This document shows positions 7,170 through 15,902 of a stretch of DNA of 64,000 nt, one piece after another. Made by a program: the position numbers and the translations under genes. Positions within the stretch are counted from its first letter, which is position 1. Each line of letters starts with the position of its first letter. Below the pieces are notes generated by a model. It was given only the letters and a program-made list of their open reading frames with translations. It was not told the DNA's origin and did no database searches. The stretch is taken from contig JAMONV010000004.1 in NCBI GenBank assembly GCA_027066365.1, forward strand, positions 1 through 64,000. Reading direction: 5' to 3'. The DNA comes from Flavobacteriales bacterium. Lineage in GTDB: Bacteria > Bacteroidota > Bacteroidia > Flavobacteriales > Flavobacteriaceae.

Positions 7170-7982
7170 ATGGAAAAAAAACATTATAAAAAAATCACCA
7201 CCAAAGCCTTGTTTGACATGAAACAACAAGGCGAAAAAATCAGTATGCTAACGGCTTACGATTACACCATGGCGCGTATTTTGGACGCCGCCGGAATCGA
7301 CGTCATTTTGGTAGGTGATTCCGCTTCCAACGTTATGGCCGGGCACGAAACCACCCTGCCGATTACGCTGGATCAAATGATCTACCACGCAAGCTCGGTG
7401 GTAAGAGCCGTGGAGCGTGCTTTGGTGGTGGTTGATATGCCGTTCGGAACCTATCAGGGAAATTCCAAAAAAGCGCTGGAATCCGCCATTCGCATCATGA
7501 AAGAATCAGGCGGACACGCCGTAAAAATGGAAGGCGGTGCAGAAATTGCCGAGTCGGTGGAAAGAATTCTTTCGGCCGGCATCCCCGTTATGGGACATTT
7601 AGGCCTTACTCCGCAAAGCATCTATAAATTCGGAACCTATACCGTAAGAGCCAAAGAAGAAAAAGAAGCCAAAAAATTATTGGAAGACGCCAAACTCTTG
7701 GAAGAACTGGGCGTTTTCAGTATCGTGCTGGAAAAAATCCCGGCTCAACTGGCCAAGCAAGTTACCGAATCGGTACGGATTCCCGTTATCGGCATCGGTG
7801 CCGGACCAAATGTGGACGGTCAAGTGCTTGTTATGCATGATATGCTCGGAATGACCAAAGATTTCAGCCCGCGATTCTTGAGGCGCTATGCCGATTTGCA
7901 TTCCATCATGACCCAAGCCTTCAAACAATATATCCGCGATGTTAAAACATTGGATTTCCCCAACGAATCGGAACAATATTAA
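7170..7982 (+). CDS. panB: 3-methyl-2-oxobutanoate hydroxymethyltransferase PanB
   Basis: The 270-aa protein has the length and sequence of PanB, which transfers a hydroxymethyl group from 5,10-methylene-THF to 2-oxoisovalerate to give ketopantoate in pantothenate and CoA synthesis. Family motifs are the metal-binding GDSASNV near residue 48, DMPFGTYQ near 90, VKMEGG near 118, GHLGLTPQS near 142 and IGIGAGP near 208. It lies 7 bp after the Crp/Fnr gene and 14 bp before the pseudouridine synthase gene. No other pantothenate genes are present in the window. Confidence 0.95.
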   Translation: MEKKHYKKITTKALFDMKQQGEKISMLTAYDYTMARILDAAGIDVILVGDSASNVMAGHETTLPITLDQMIYHASSVVRAVERALVVVDMPFGTYQGNSKKALESAIRIMKESGGHAVKMEGGAEIAESVERILSAGIPVMGHLGLTPQSIYKFGTYTVRAKEEKEAKKLLEDAKLLEELGVFSIVLEKIPAQLAKQVTESVRIPVIGIGAGPNVDGQVLVMHDMLGMTKDFSPRFLRRYADLHSIMTQAFKQYIRDVKTLDFPNESEQY

Positions 7983-7996
7983 GCGTATAAATTTAC

Positions 7997-8695
7997 ATGC
8001 CCGAACCGGACGTCTTGTATGAAGACAATCATTTGATTATCATTAATAAACGTCCCGGCGATATTGTGCAAGGCGACCGCACGGGGGATATGCCTTTATC
8101 GGAAACGGTCAAAGCTTATTTAAAACACAAATACAACAAACCCGGCAATGTTTTCCTTGGCGTTGTTCACCGCTTGGACCGCCCCGTTTCCGGTGCCGTG
8201 ATTTTCGCCAAAACCTCCAAAGCGCTACGTCGCTTGAATGAAATGTTACGGCGCCACGAAATCAAAAAAACATACTTGGCACTGGTGGAAGGACGTCCCG
8301 AATCCCATGAAGGAACCTACATCGATTACTTGAAAAAAAATCCGAAAACCAACAAAACGACGGTTTTCAAACGTCCCACCGAAGGCGCCAAGAAAGCAAT
8401 TCTTCATTACGTCATGCGCAAAATCGGCGATCATTATTCCTTGTTGGAAATCGATTTGAAAACAGGACGTCATCATCAAATACGCGCTCAATTGGCCAAG
8501 CACGGAACGCCCGTCAAAGGCGACTTGAAATACGGCGCGAGACGAAGTAACCCGTCCGGCGGAATCATGCTTCACGCCGCCCGGTTGGGATTTATTCATC
8601 CCGTCAAGAAAACGCCGGTTCAAATCATCGCTTCCTTTCCCGAAGAATACGGTTGGGAAATCATAGAAAAATTAAAAAATTGCCCCGGCAAATAA
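7997..8695 (+). CDS. RluA-family pseudouridine synthase
   Basis: The 232-aa RNA pseudouridine synthase has no N-terminal S4 domain. The catalytic loop is HRLDRPVSG (Asp near residue 57), followed by the conserved KTSKALRRLN segment and, near residue 155, KTGRHHQIRAQLA, which is typical of the RluA/YqcB type. The likely substrate is rRNA or tRNA, but the exact site cannot be assigned. It is the last gene of the crp-panB unit and meets the convergent asmA-like gene 8 bp downstream. Confidence 0.9.
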   Translation: MPEPDVLYEDNHLIIINKRPGDIVQGDRTGDMPLSETVKAYLKHKYNKPGNVFLGVVHRLDRPVSGAVIFAKTSKALRRLNEMLRRHEIKKTYLALVEGRPESHEGTYIDYLKKNPKTNKTTVFKRPTEGAKKAILHYVMRKIGDHYSLLEIDLKTGRHHQIRAQLAKHGTPVKGDLKYGARRSNPSGGIMLHAARLGFIHPVKKTPVQIIASFPEEYGWEIIEKLKNCPGK

Positions 8696-8703
8696 AAATT
8701 CTT

Positions 8704-11493
8704 CTATTTCAACGCATTGGCTTTTTGGCGCGCTTCCTCTATTAGTTGTTGTTTTTTTCGACGTGCTTTTTCCACCAATTGATCCGCTTTTTTGTATGCG
8801 GCTTTTTTAAGTTTATCGGCGGCTTTTTGAGCGGCGAATTTTTCTAGCGGATTACCAGCCTTTTTAATCAATTCCGCCGCTTGTTTATCCGCTTCCGATT
8901 TGATTTTTTTCGCTTGTTTTTCGGCTTCCGCAATGAGCGCATCGCCTTGCGCTTCGGCTTGTTTAATCAATTCCTCCGCTTTTTGTGACGCAACGGCTTT
9001 CACACTGTCCACCGCTTGCTTAACCTGTTCTTCCACCGCTTGCTTTACGGTTTCCTGCAAACCGGATTTTCCTGTTCCGCGACTAAACACAGGCTTTATG
9101 GTAGGACGATTAATATCGCCGGTGATTTTCAAGGTAACTTCTATATTTTCCAGCTTTTCGGCATCTATACCCCAATCCGCCATTTGATTTTTAAATTGAC
9201 CGACCCATTGTTGCGCTTTATCTCCAAGCATTTTCACCGGAATCGACAATTGCCAATTGAAATCGAGTTTGCGATCCAAAGTTACTTTCCCGCCCAAACT
9301 GCTTTGCATATTGTTAACTTTAAACTTAAAAGGCTTCACCGTCAATGTGCCGTGTTCTATTTTAAATTGTGCTTTTGCCGCCTTGATCTCGGGGCGTTCC
9401 AAGGCCTTCAATTTCAATACCGATGCCGCTTGCTTAAAGAAAGCCGCATGATCGGGGCGAATGGTTCCCGTAGCCAATTCTCCTTGCGCATCCACCGTGG
9501 AAAATACCGGCTCCATGGCTTGATTCAATTGCATGCCCGCTTTTAAATTCAAATTGAGCCATCCTTGAATTTGCTTCAATAAAGGAGCGTAGTTCTGCAT
9601 CAATGTCAACGACGTAGCCGTGCTGTCGATTCTCGCTTTATTCACCATCAATCCCAACCCCGAATAAGGATCCGGCTTGGAAGTATCATAGATGCCCGTA
9701 AGTTTTATTTCACCTCCGAAAGCCTTCATCAACACGCCCGACAATTCCGCCTTTCGATCGTGTATTTTAAGCGCTGCATCCACATCGCGCAATGTCAAAT
9801 CGTCATATAATACCTTTTGAGCCTTCGAATGTAATTCTATCGACAAGCCGCCGGGAATTCGAATCGCCTGTAACGAATCTTCTGAAACCGTTTCGTCCGG
9901 GTTATCCCCCGACAACCGGCTTAATTCATTCAAATCTATCAAGCCGGAACGGGTCAGAAAAACCGCCACCAACGACGAATCTTTTCCGGTGAACCATGCC
10001 AAATAATTATCCACATGTCCTTGAATTTCAAAATCACTATGGCCTACTTCCAATTGCCATTGATCCACCGACCATGCTGCGGGATCGACGTTCGTTTTCA
10101 AAACGGGAATTTTTACCGTAAGCGGCAAAGAATTGCTCTTGAAAAGAAAATCCTTTAAATTGAAATAACCCTTGGCTTGAATCCGATCGGTTCTTTGCTT
10201 TTCCATATCCGAAACGGATGCTTCCAATGCAAAATCCGCCTTTAATTTTCCTTGCAAATCGTGAACCGGTTGCAGAGGCAAAGCTTTTTTGAACGACCCT
10301 AAATCCAAATTCGATTTCATGGCCGTTTTCACATGCGGATCACTCATGGGACGGGAAATAAACAAGTAACCTTGCGTAGTGTTTCCCGCAATATCGAAAC
10401 GTATGTTATTCAAAGCGATTTGTGTCAAATCCAAATCCTTTCCGCCGGGAAAATCCACTTTAGTATCCACATTCAAATGTTCCACCGATTCCGGCAAATC
10501 TTTAACCTTGATACGTCCGTTATCCACCTTAAACACCACATGATAGGCCGGGTATTGCTTGTCGTTTAAAACGCCATTAACCTTCACTTCCAAAGCCGCC
10601 TTACCCGATGTTTTCACCTGCGAAAAATCAGGCATATAAGCGGAAGGAATCAAACTTAAATATGAAGCCAAATCACTTTGTGCGCCCTCAATATCGATTT
10701 TCATCGCCATATCACCGTTCTCCCTCAAATCAAACAACAATTTTCCTTTCAATCCCAAACGATTGATTTTTCCTTTCAAAAACGGAATGTCATATCGCGA
10801 AAAATCATTGGAAATCAGTAATTTATGTTCAAAATCCGCGTTTGTGTTATTCAAGTAATGAACGCCGTCAAACCAAACATCCAATGTATCCAATCTTAAA
10901 TTTCCTTCCACCGAATAATGATTGTTCTCAATATGCACCTTGCCCTCATAATCCGCTCCGGCCATATATTTTTTCAATCCCAATGAAGCATCATCGTAGA
11001 TCAATCGCATATTTTCTATCCTGATTTTGTCCAAATGCATCTCTAACGGCGATTCCGCTTCCTCCGGCTTCTCAATGCCTTCGTTCGATTTGACAATAGC
11101 ATAATTGGCTCGTCCGTTCTTCATAACTTTCACGTAAAAATCTCCGTCTATCACATCGATTTCGTTTATCGTCTTAGAACCTTTAAACAACTTAACCAAA
11201 TCAAGGCGCAAGCCAAACCGGCCGATGCGCATCAACGGAATATCGGCAAACGTATCTTTTCCCGTTATGCGCACGTTTTTCATCTCAAAGTATAAATCCG
11301 GAAAAGTACTTAACAAGCTCAAATCCACATCGTCGAAATCAAAATCGGCATTCAGATTTTTATTCGCTTCGGTCTTGATCGCCTCTACGATTTTATCCTT
11401 GAATAAATAAGGCGCCGCAAACAATATTCCTATCAATAAAACCAATAGAACCAATATAATGATGAGGATTTTTTTGAGCATTTTCATGGACAT
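8704..11493 (-). CDS. AsmA-family envelope protein with long helical tail
   Basis: The protein is about 929 aa. One N-terminal transmembrane helix (about residues 6-28) is followed by a long beta-rich periplasmic body typical of AsmA-like proteins, which link inner and outer membrane and are implicated in lipid transport or outer-membrane homeostasis. The last 125 or so residues, after Lys820, are Ala/Lys/Glu/Gln-rich with no Pro after the first part, and are predicted to form long helices. Such a tail is not part of the usual AsmA core. Start choice is ambiguous among ATGs at 11493, 11487 and 11481. It is convergent with the pseudouridine synthase. Confidence 0.85.
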   Translation of the reverse strand: MSMKMLKKILIIILVLLVLLIGILFAAPYLFKDKIVEAIKTEANKNLNADFDFDDVDLSLLSTFPDLYFEMKNVRITGKDTFADIPLMRIGRFGLRLDLVKLFKGSKTINEIDVIDGDFYVKVMKNGRANYAIVKSNEGIEKPEEAESPLEMHLDKIRIENMRLIYDDASLGLKKYMAGADYEGKVHIENNHYSVEGNLRLDTLDVWFDGVHYLNNTNADFEHKLLISNDFSRYDIPFLKGKINRLGLKGKLLFDLRENGDMAMKIDIEGAQSDLASYLSLIPSAYMPDFSQVKTSGKAALEVKVNGVLNDKQYPAYHVVFKVDNGRIKVKDLPESVEHLNVDTKVDFPGGKDLDLTQIALNNIRFDIAGNTTQGYLFISRPMSDPHVKTAMKSNLDLGSFKKALPLQPVHDLQGKLKADFALEASVSDMEKQRTDRIQAKGYFNLKDFLFKSNSLPLTVKIPVLKTNVDPAAWSVDQWQLEVGHSDFEIQGHVDNYLAWFTGKDSSLVAVFLTRSGLIDLNELSRLSGDNPDETVSEDSLQAIRIPGGLSIELHSKAQKVLYDDLTLRDVDAALKIHDRKAELSGVLMKAFGGEIKLTGIYDTSKPDPYSGLGLMVNKARIDSTATSLTLMQNYAPLLKQIQGWLNLNLKAGMQLNQAMEPVFSTVDAQGELATGTIRPDHAAFFKQAASVLKLKALERPEIKAAKAQFKIEHGTLTVKPFKFKVNNMQSSLGGKVTLDRKLDFNWQLSIPVKMLGDKAQQWVGQFKNQMADWGIDAEKLENIEVTLKITGDINRPTIKPVFSRGTGKSGLQETVKQAVEEQVKQAVDSVKAVASQKAEELIKQAEAQGDALIAEAEKQAKKIKSEADKQAAELIKKAGNPLEKFAAQKAADKLKKAAYKKADQLVEKARRKKQQLIEEARQKANALK

Positions 11494-11635
11494 TAAATTT
11501 TGCAATAAAGTTAATGGATTTTAGCGAAAAATCAGTCGAAAATCCGAATCTTTCAACCCCCTTGGATTATGACTTTCCCTTATCCTGACGCACAGGCGGA
11601 TTCTTTTCCGTTTTTCTTTTTAACGACAAACACCG

Positions 11636-11643
11636 TAACTTTG
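11636..11643 (+). promoter_or_regulatory. -7 promoter box
   Basis: TAACTTTG matches the Bacteroidota TAnnTTTG box, 23 nt before ATG 11667. No clear TTG at the -33 position is seen. Confidence 0.5.
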
Positions 11644-11666
11644 TTCATTCATATCCCGGTATAACA

Positions 11667-12188
11667 ATGAAAAAATGGTGGATTTCCCTGTCGATCGTTT
11701 TATTGGCGTTGATCGTTATCAATCTAAAACTCGGTTCATCCCTTAAAAAGAAATCCTGCGACCTGTCGCATTATCAAGCTCTGTATTTTAAAACTTATGA
11801 TAGTCTTAAAGTGTTGAAAGACAGCATTGTACGCTTGCAAGACTCCCTTAATAACCTTTCCGGATTCAGCCTCTCGAATAATGCCGAAGCACTGGATTAT
11901 CTGGACGAATATTACGGCGAAAACCTGCATTGGAACGAACAAATCCGAAATAAAATTCTTGAAACCAATAACGGACAAGGCGATAATACGCTCATTCCCT
12001 TTAACGGTATGTACGGGCCAATGAAAATCAATTCCGTTAAAATCCTTAATCACAAATGGCTCATCACCGATTTCACCGACGGAAAAGTGTGGGGGGAAAT
12101 GCTGGTGGAATATGAACCTGTCAAAAACCATCCCGATAGTATACGGTTCAAAACCTTCAAATCGGTGTTGTATCCGTTCAATCCGTGA
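11667..12188 (+). CDS. Conserved flavobacterial protein with N-terminal membrane anchor
   Basis: The 173-aa protein has an N-terminal transmembrane helix (residues 4-22) and then a short helical, Leu/Ser/Asp-rich segment (about 38-65, coiled-coil-like). The C-terminal domain has the motifs NTLIPFNGMYGPMKIN and LNHKWLITDFTDGKVWGE. This pattern is common in Flavobacteriia proteins of unknown function. It is followed after 12 bp by the DUF486 membrane protein and probably shares its transcript. Confidence 0.7.
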   Translation: MKKWWISLSIVLLALIVINLKLGSSLKKKSCDLSHYQALYFKTYDSLKVLKDSIVRLQDSLNNLSGFSLSNNAEALDYLDEYYGENLHWNEQIRNKILETNNGQGDNTLIPFNGMYGPMKINSVKILNHKWLITDFTDGKVWGEMLVEYEPVKNHPDSIRFKTFKSVLYPFNP

Positions 12189-12200
12189 AATCCATTTAAA

Positions 12201-12572
12201 ATGAAAGCTTTATATACCATTCTGCTCTTGATTTTGTCCAATACATTCATGACCATCGCTTGGTATGGACACCTCAAATGGGAACAATGGCCCAAATTAA
12301 AAAAAACCGGTCTTCTGACCATTATTTTAATAAGCTGGGGAATCGCTTTGTTTGAATATTTATTTCAAGTGCCTGCCAACCGGATGGGATACAAAGGAAA
12401 CGGCGGCCCTTTTACGCTGGTGCAACTTAAAGTAATCCAAGAAGTTATAACCCTTTCGGTTTTTACGGCATTTACGTTAATCGTATTCCGGGACGAACAT
12501 TTTCGCTGGAATCATATCGTGGGCTTCGTTTTTCTGGTGCTTGCCGTATTTTTCGTATTCAAACACCGGTAA
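12201..12572 (+). CDS. DMT-family (DUF486) small membrane protein
   Basis: The 123-aa hydrophobic protein has four predicted transmembrane helices and the DUF486 signature: NTFMTIAWYGHLK near residue 14, LFEYLFQVPANRMGY near residue 50, and a final FLVLAVFFVFK helix. DUF486 proteins are half-size relatives of the drug/metabolite transporter superfamily with unknown substrate. It ends 2 bp before the convergent nucleoside phosphorylase gene. Confidence 0.85.
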   Translation: MKALYTILLLILSNTFMTIAWYGHLKWEQWPKLKKTGLLTIILISWGIALFEYLFQVPANRMGYKGNGGPFTLVQLKVIQEVITLSVFTAFTLIVFRDEHFRWNHIVGFVFLVLAVFFVFKHR

Positions 12573-12574
12573 AA

Positions 12575-13450
12575 TCAAGCCGTTAATTTATTCAAGACAT
12601 AAACAATGAGTGCATCAATCACCTTATAGGGATCTTTGGTGAAAGTCAAACTCTCGCGGTTGGCAATAATGGCATTCATCGAACACGCATGGTGCCCTAA
12701 TAATTTGGACAAGCCGTAAATCGCCGCCGTTTCCATTTCAAAATTGGTGATACGCATTCCGTTGTAGTGAAATTTGTCCATTTTGGGATTCATCTCCGGA
12801 TCGGCCAAAGGAATACGCAAAACCCGGCCTTGCGGCCCGTAAAAACCGCCGGCCGTTGCCGTAATTCCTTTAAACACATTTTCTCCTTCCAATTTACTTT
12901 CCAATTCCTTGGAATTTTCCACAAAATACGGGCGTGCCGCATCCCGGTTCCATTGTGTTTGTTCGATAAAAGCATCTTCCATAGCCAAATTGCGCACATG
13001 CTCCGAATCATAATAATGTAACAAACCGTCCAATCCCAAACCGTATTGTCCCAAAACAAAACTGTCAACGGGAATGCCGGCATGCAACGACCCCGAAGTG
13101 CCAATGCGAACGATATTCAAGGAAGTGTGTACTTCTTTCTCAACACGGTTTTGCAGATCGATATTCACCAAAGCATCCAGTTCGTTCAAAACAATATCGA
13201 TATTATCCGGTCCTATTCCGGTGGAAATTACCGTTAACCTATGGCCGTTATAATATCCCGTGACAGTATGGAACTCGCGCTTTTGCGTCTCGAATTCGAC
13301 GATTTCAAAATGCTTGGCAATACGATCCACTCTTTTCGGATCGCCTACGGTTATGATATCCCTTGCAATATTTTCAGGCTTCAGATTCAAATGATACACA
13401 CTGCCGTCGGGATTTAAAACCAATTCCGAATCTCCTATTTTTCGTTTCAT
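12575..13450 (-). CDS. Nucleoside phosphorylase (uridine phosphorylase-like)
   Basis: The 291-aa member of the PNP/UDP phosphorylase family cleaves a nucleoside with phosphate. Visible motifs are the phosphate-binding ITVGDPKRVDRIA near the N-terminus, STGIGPDNIDIVL, VRIGTSGSL, and the nucleoside-binding NFEMETAAIYGLS near residue 230. ATG 13450 (MKRKIGDSE) was preferred to upstream codons because the family begins here. Whether it prefers uridine or purines cannot be read from the sequence. The adjacent, divergent gene is thrC. Confidence 0.85.
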   Translation of the reverse strand: MKRKIGDSELVLNPDGSVYHLNLKPENIARDIITVGDPKRVDRIAKHFEIVEFETQKREFHTVTGYYNGHRLTVISTGIGPDNIDIVLNELDALVNIDLQNRVEKEVHTSLNIVRIGTSGSLHAGIPVDSFVLGQYGLGLDGLLHYYDSEHVRNLAMEDAFIEQTQWNRDAARPYFVENSKELESKLEGENVFKGITATAGGFYGPQGRVLRIPLADPEMNPKMDKFHYNGMRITNFEMETAAIYGLSKLLGHHACSMNAIIANRESLTFTKDPYKVIDALIVYVLNKLTA

Positions 13451-13528
13451 TTTTTCGGCTTTTATACATGAAAAGCTAAATTTAGAAAAAATATCCCGAA
13501 CTTCGGCATGCACAAATCATTTTCCCGG

Positions 13529-13557
13529 TTGTATTCCTTCAAAAATTAGTATCTTTA
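13529..13557 (+). promoter_or_regulatory. thrC promoter
   Basis: TTG at 13529-13531 and TATCTTTA at 13550-13557 are 18 nt apart, a near match to TTG-N(17-23)-TAnnTTTG, 23 nt before ATG 13581. Confidence 0.5.
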
Positions 13558-13580
13558 CGCATTCTTTAACCGTATTGATT

Positions 13581-14900
13581 ATGGGAAAAAAATTTCACTT
13601 CGTATGCCAAGATTGTGACCATGAAATAGATAATTTCGACGAATGGTTTGGCAACGGACAACAATGTCCTTCCTGCGGCGGCAAACATATCCGGACGGTT
13701 TACCATACCGACAAAAGCCGCTTGGCCGAATTGGTGCGCGGCGGACAACGTTTGGAAAGCATGTGGCACTATTTCGATTTCCTCCCGCTCAACAAAGCCG
13801 AAAACATCATCTCCGACGGCGAAGGGGTATCGCCCATGCGAAGATGGAAATTCCTAGAAGACTATGCACGCGACCGCTACGGAAAAATCCTCGAAGTGTA
13901 TGTCAACCGGAATGATTATAGCCCGGCTACCGGTACCTTTAAAGATAAAGGCGGTTCTCTGGCCGCCAGCGTGCTCAAAGAACACGGCATCAAATCGTAT
14001 GTGGTGGCAAGCACCGGAAATACCGCTAACGCATTTGCACAATATTTGGCCAAAGCAGGCATTTCCGCTTCCGTTTTCGTTCCACAAGATTCGCTACGCG
14101 AAAACTTTGTGCATATCGGTGCACTCGGACAAAAAGTTTATGTCGTGAAAGGTGATTATGCTTATGCTAAAAAACTCGCCGCCGATTATGCCAAAAAACA
14201 CAATATCCTGATTTCCACCGGCAACCTCGACCCGCTCCGGCTCGAAGCCAAAAAAACTACCGCGTTTGAAATGAAACGCCAATTGGGGCGTATGCCTGAC
14301 GTTTACATTCAAGCCATTAGCGGCGGTACTTCACCTTTGGCCCTTGAAAAAGCTTTCGACGATTTCAAAGACACCGGTATCCTCGGTAAAATGCCACGCA
14401 TGATTTTCATTCAAGGCGATCGTTGCGACCCCCAAGTGCAAGCATGGAACAAAGCCAAAGCTAGCGGCTTCCCCGACGGCTGGGAAAACGATTATCCCGT
14501 GATCGAGAATCCCATCACGTTGGTGCCTACACTCGCCACCGGAAATCCCGTTTTATACCCGCTCCTCGCTAAACTGGTCAAAAAAACCGGCGGCGAATAT
14601 TTCAGCGTTAAAGAAGAAATGGCCGTGGATATGGCCCGGTTGGTCGCTTATGAAGTAGCCGTCAAAATAGGTCCGGCCTCTGCAGTGGGATTACTCGGTT
14701 TCTTCGAAGCGCTCAAACACAATGCCATCCAAGACGGCGAAATGGTGTTCATCAACATCGGCGAAGGCGTACGACGCGCCGTCACTTTCGTGGAAGAAGT
14801 CTCCTACACCACCGAACAAATCACCGATTTGGACGATACCGAACGCTTCGACCGCAAAAAATATCGCTCATTCGTATGGAAACCTTTTGAAAATTATTGA
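13581..14900 (+). CDS. thrC: Threonine synthase with N-terminal zinc ribbon
   Basis: The 439-aa PLP enzyme of fold type II converts O-phosphohomoserine to threonine. An N-terminal zinc-ribbon-like segment (CQDC near residue 9, CPSC near 31) precedes the catalytic domain, as in archaeal-type threonine synthases. The PLP lysine is in TGTFKDKGG (near residue 118), followed by VASTGNTANAFAQ. The phosphate-binding SGGTSP motif is near residue 247. The frame is also open from TTG 13575, but ATG 13581 follows the promoter with ordinary spacing. A related PLP enzyme such as cysteate synthase is a less likely alternative. Confidence 0.8.
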   Translation: MGKKFHFVCQDCDHEIDNFDEWFGNGQQCPSCGGKHIRTVYHTDKSRLAELVRGGQRLESMWHYFDFLPLNKAENIISDGEGVSPMRRWKFLEDYARDRYGKILEVYVNRNDYSPATGTFKDKGGSLAASVLKEHGIKSYVVASTGNTANAFAQYLAKAGISASVFVPQDSLRENFVHIGALGQKVYVVKGDYAYAKKLAADYAKKHNILISTGNLDPLRLEAKKTTAFEMKRQLGRMPDVYIQAISGGTSPLALEKAFDDFKDTGILGKMPRMIFIQGDRCDPQVQAWNKAKASGFPDGWENDYPVIENPITLVPTLATGNPVLYPLLAKLVKKTGGEYFSVKEEMAVDMARLVAYEVAVKIGPASAVGLLGFFEALKHNAIQDGEMVFINIGEGVRRAVTFVEEVSYTTEQITDLDDTERFDRKKYRSFVWKPFENY

Positions 14901-14902
14901 AC

Positions 14903-15457
14903 ATGAAAAAATTACTCTTGCCTGCAATTGTCTTTTTTTTCTTTTCCGCCCATGCCCGGCAACCGGCATTTTCAAATATGCTTTTGACACATCTTTCCGG
15001 TGGATCGAAACCGTCCCAAAAAAGATCTGCCGGAACACGTTGGCAATGGTATGGAGGATTCGGCATGTATTGGTCTAACTATTCTTTCTATTTGGAACTG
15101 CAGCCCGGCATTCTCTATAAATTGAGCGATCGTATACATCTAGGTGCCAATGCCTCTCTCATCTACAGTTCCGATGTCAATTTCGGTACACGGCGGCGTA
15201 CCTATATCTACGGATGGGATTTAATAGGGATTTACATACCGGAACGCCACCTGGAAATCTCCATGGATTGGCAACGCCTCTTTGCCCATATCTATCAAGG
15301 CGGGAATCATTTGCAAAACAATTATAACGCCCTTTTTGCCGGTGCAGGATACCGCACTTCGCATGTCGTTATCGGTGTCAAATACGATTTACTTTACTAT
15401 AAAGGAAAAAATTTCTATCAATCACCCTGGATGCCTTTCATTAGGATTTATTTCTAA
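14903..15457 (+). CDS. Predicted outer-membrane or secreted beta-barrel-like protein
   Basis: The 184-aa protein has a signal peptide (residues 1-18, cleavage after AHA). The mature part is rich in Tyr, Trp, Gly and alternating hydrophobics (YGGFGMYWSNYSFYLEL, GAGYRTSHVVIGVKYDLLYY) and ends in an aromatic residue (RIYF). This fits an eight-stranded outer-membrane barrel. It starts 2 nt after the thrC stop codon, so it may be read from the same mRNA. The family is not recognised. Confidence 0.6.
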   Translation: MKKLLLPAIVFFFFSAHARQPAFSNMLLTHLSGGSKPSQKRSAGTRWQWYGGFGMYWSNYSFYLELQPGILYKLSDRIHLGANASLIYSSDVNFGTRRRTYIYGWDLIGIYIPERHLEISMDWQRLFAHIYQGGNHLQNNYNALFAGAGYRTSHVVIGVKYDLLYYKGKNFYQSPWMPFIRIYF

Positions 15458-15570
15458 ACCTCAATGAAGCAGGTTAAGTAAAAAATAAAACTTCGTTTCA
15501 ATATCGTTTTTTTACGGCTTATTGCCGGAAATGTCTAATTATATTTTACGAAAGTAAGCAAAATTTTCGA

Positions 15571-15792
15571 TTATGATTGAAGCAATACAACCGGGGAAAA
15601 CCCGAAAAGCCCGATTTTAACCCCTTGTTTTTCGCTACGCCATGGAAGAGTCCCGTGTTGTCCGATATCGTCATATCCGCCCATTAAATTAATATGTATG
15701 GCATTATTGAGCAAAATATCCAAGCCCGTCATAAGTTTGTAATTTATGTAATTAACACCTTGGCTCCACCAAATGACGGTCCATTGGATTCA
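15571..15792 (-). pseudogene. Possible remnant of an outer-membrane protein gene
   Basis: The 445-bp gap between 15457 and 15903 has no complete gene. On the minus strand a frame of about 73 codons ends at 15571 and begins just after a TGA, with no ATG before mid-frame. It is protein-like, with aromatic and Gly-rich stretches such as VIWWSQGVNYINYKL and INLMGGYDDIG and a C-terminus GLFGFSPVVLLQS typical of a barrel end. I read it as the 3' remnant of a decayed gene. The rest of the gap shows only TATATTTC (15881-15888), a weak -7 box for the next gene. Confidence 0.4.
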
Positions 15793-15902
15793 AAATCCGA
15801 AAAAAACAGCAAACTTTAAAAATTTTCACTTTCCGCCGTAGGAAAAATAAAACCGAAAAATCGAAATCCGGCGGCTGAACTATATTTCTTAATATTGTAA
15901 TC

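Noticed and set aside
8900-9546. Plus-strand ORFs of 95-176 aa inside the AsmA gene
   Set aside because: They are antisense shadows of a well-supported coding frame.
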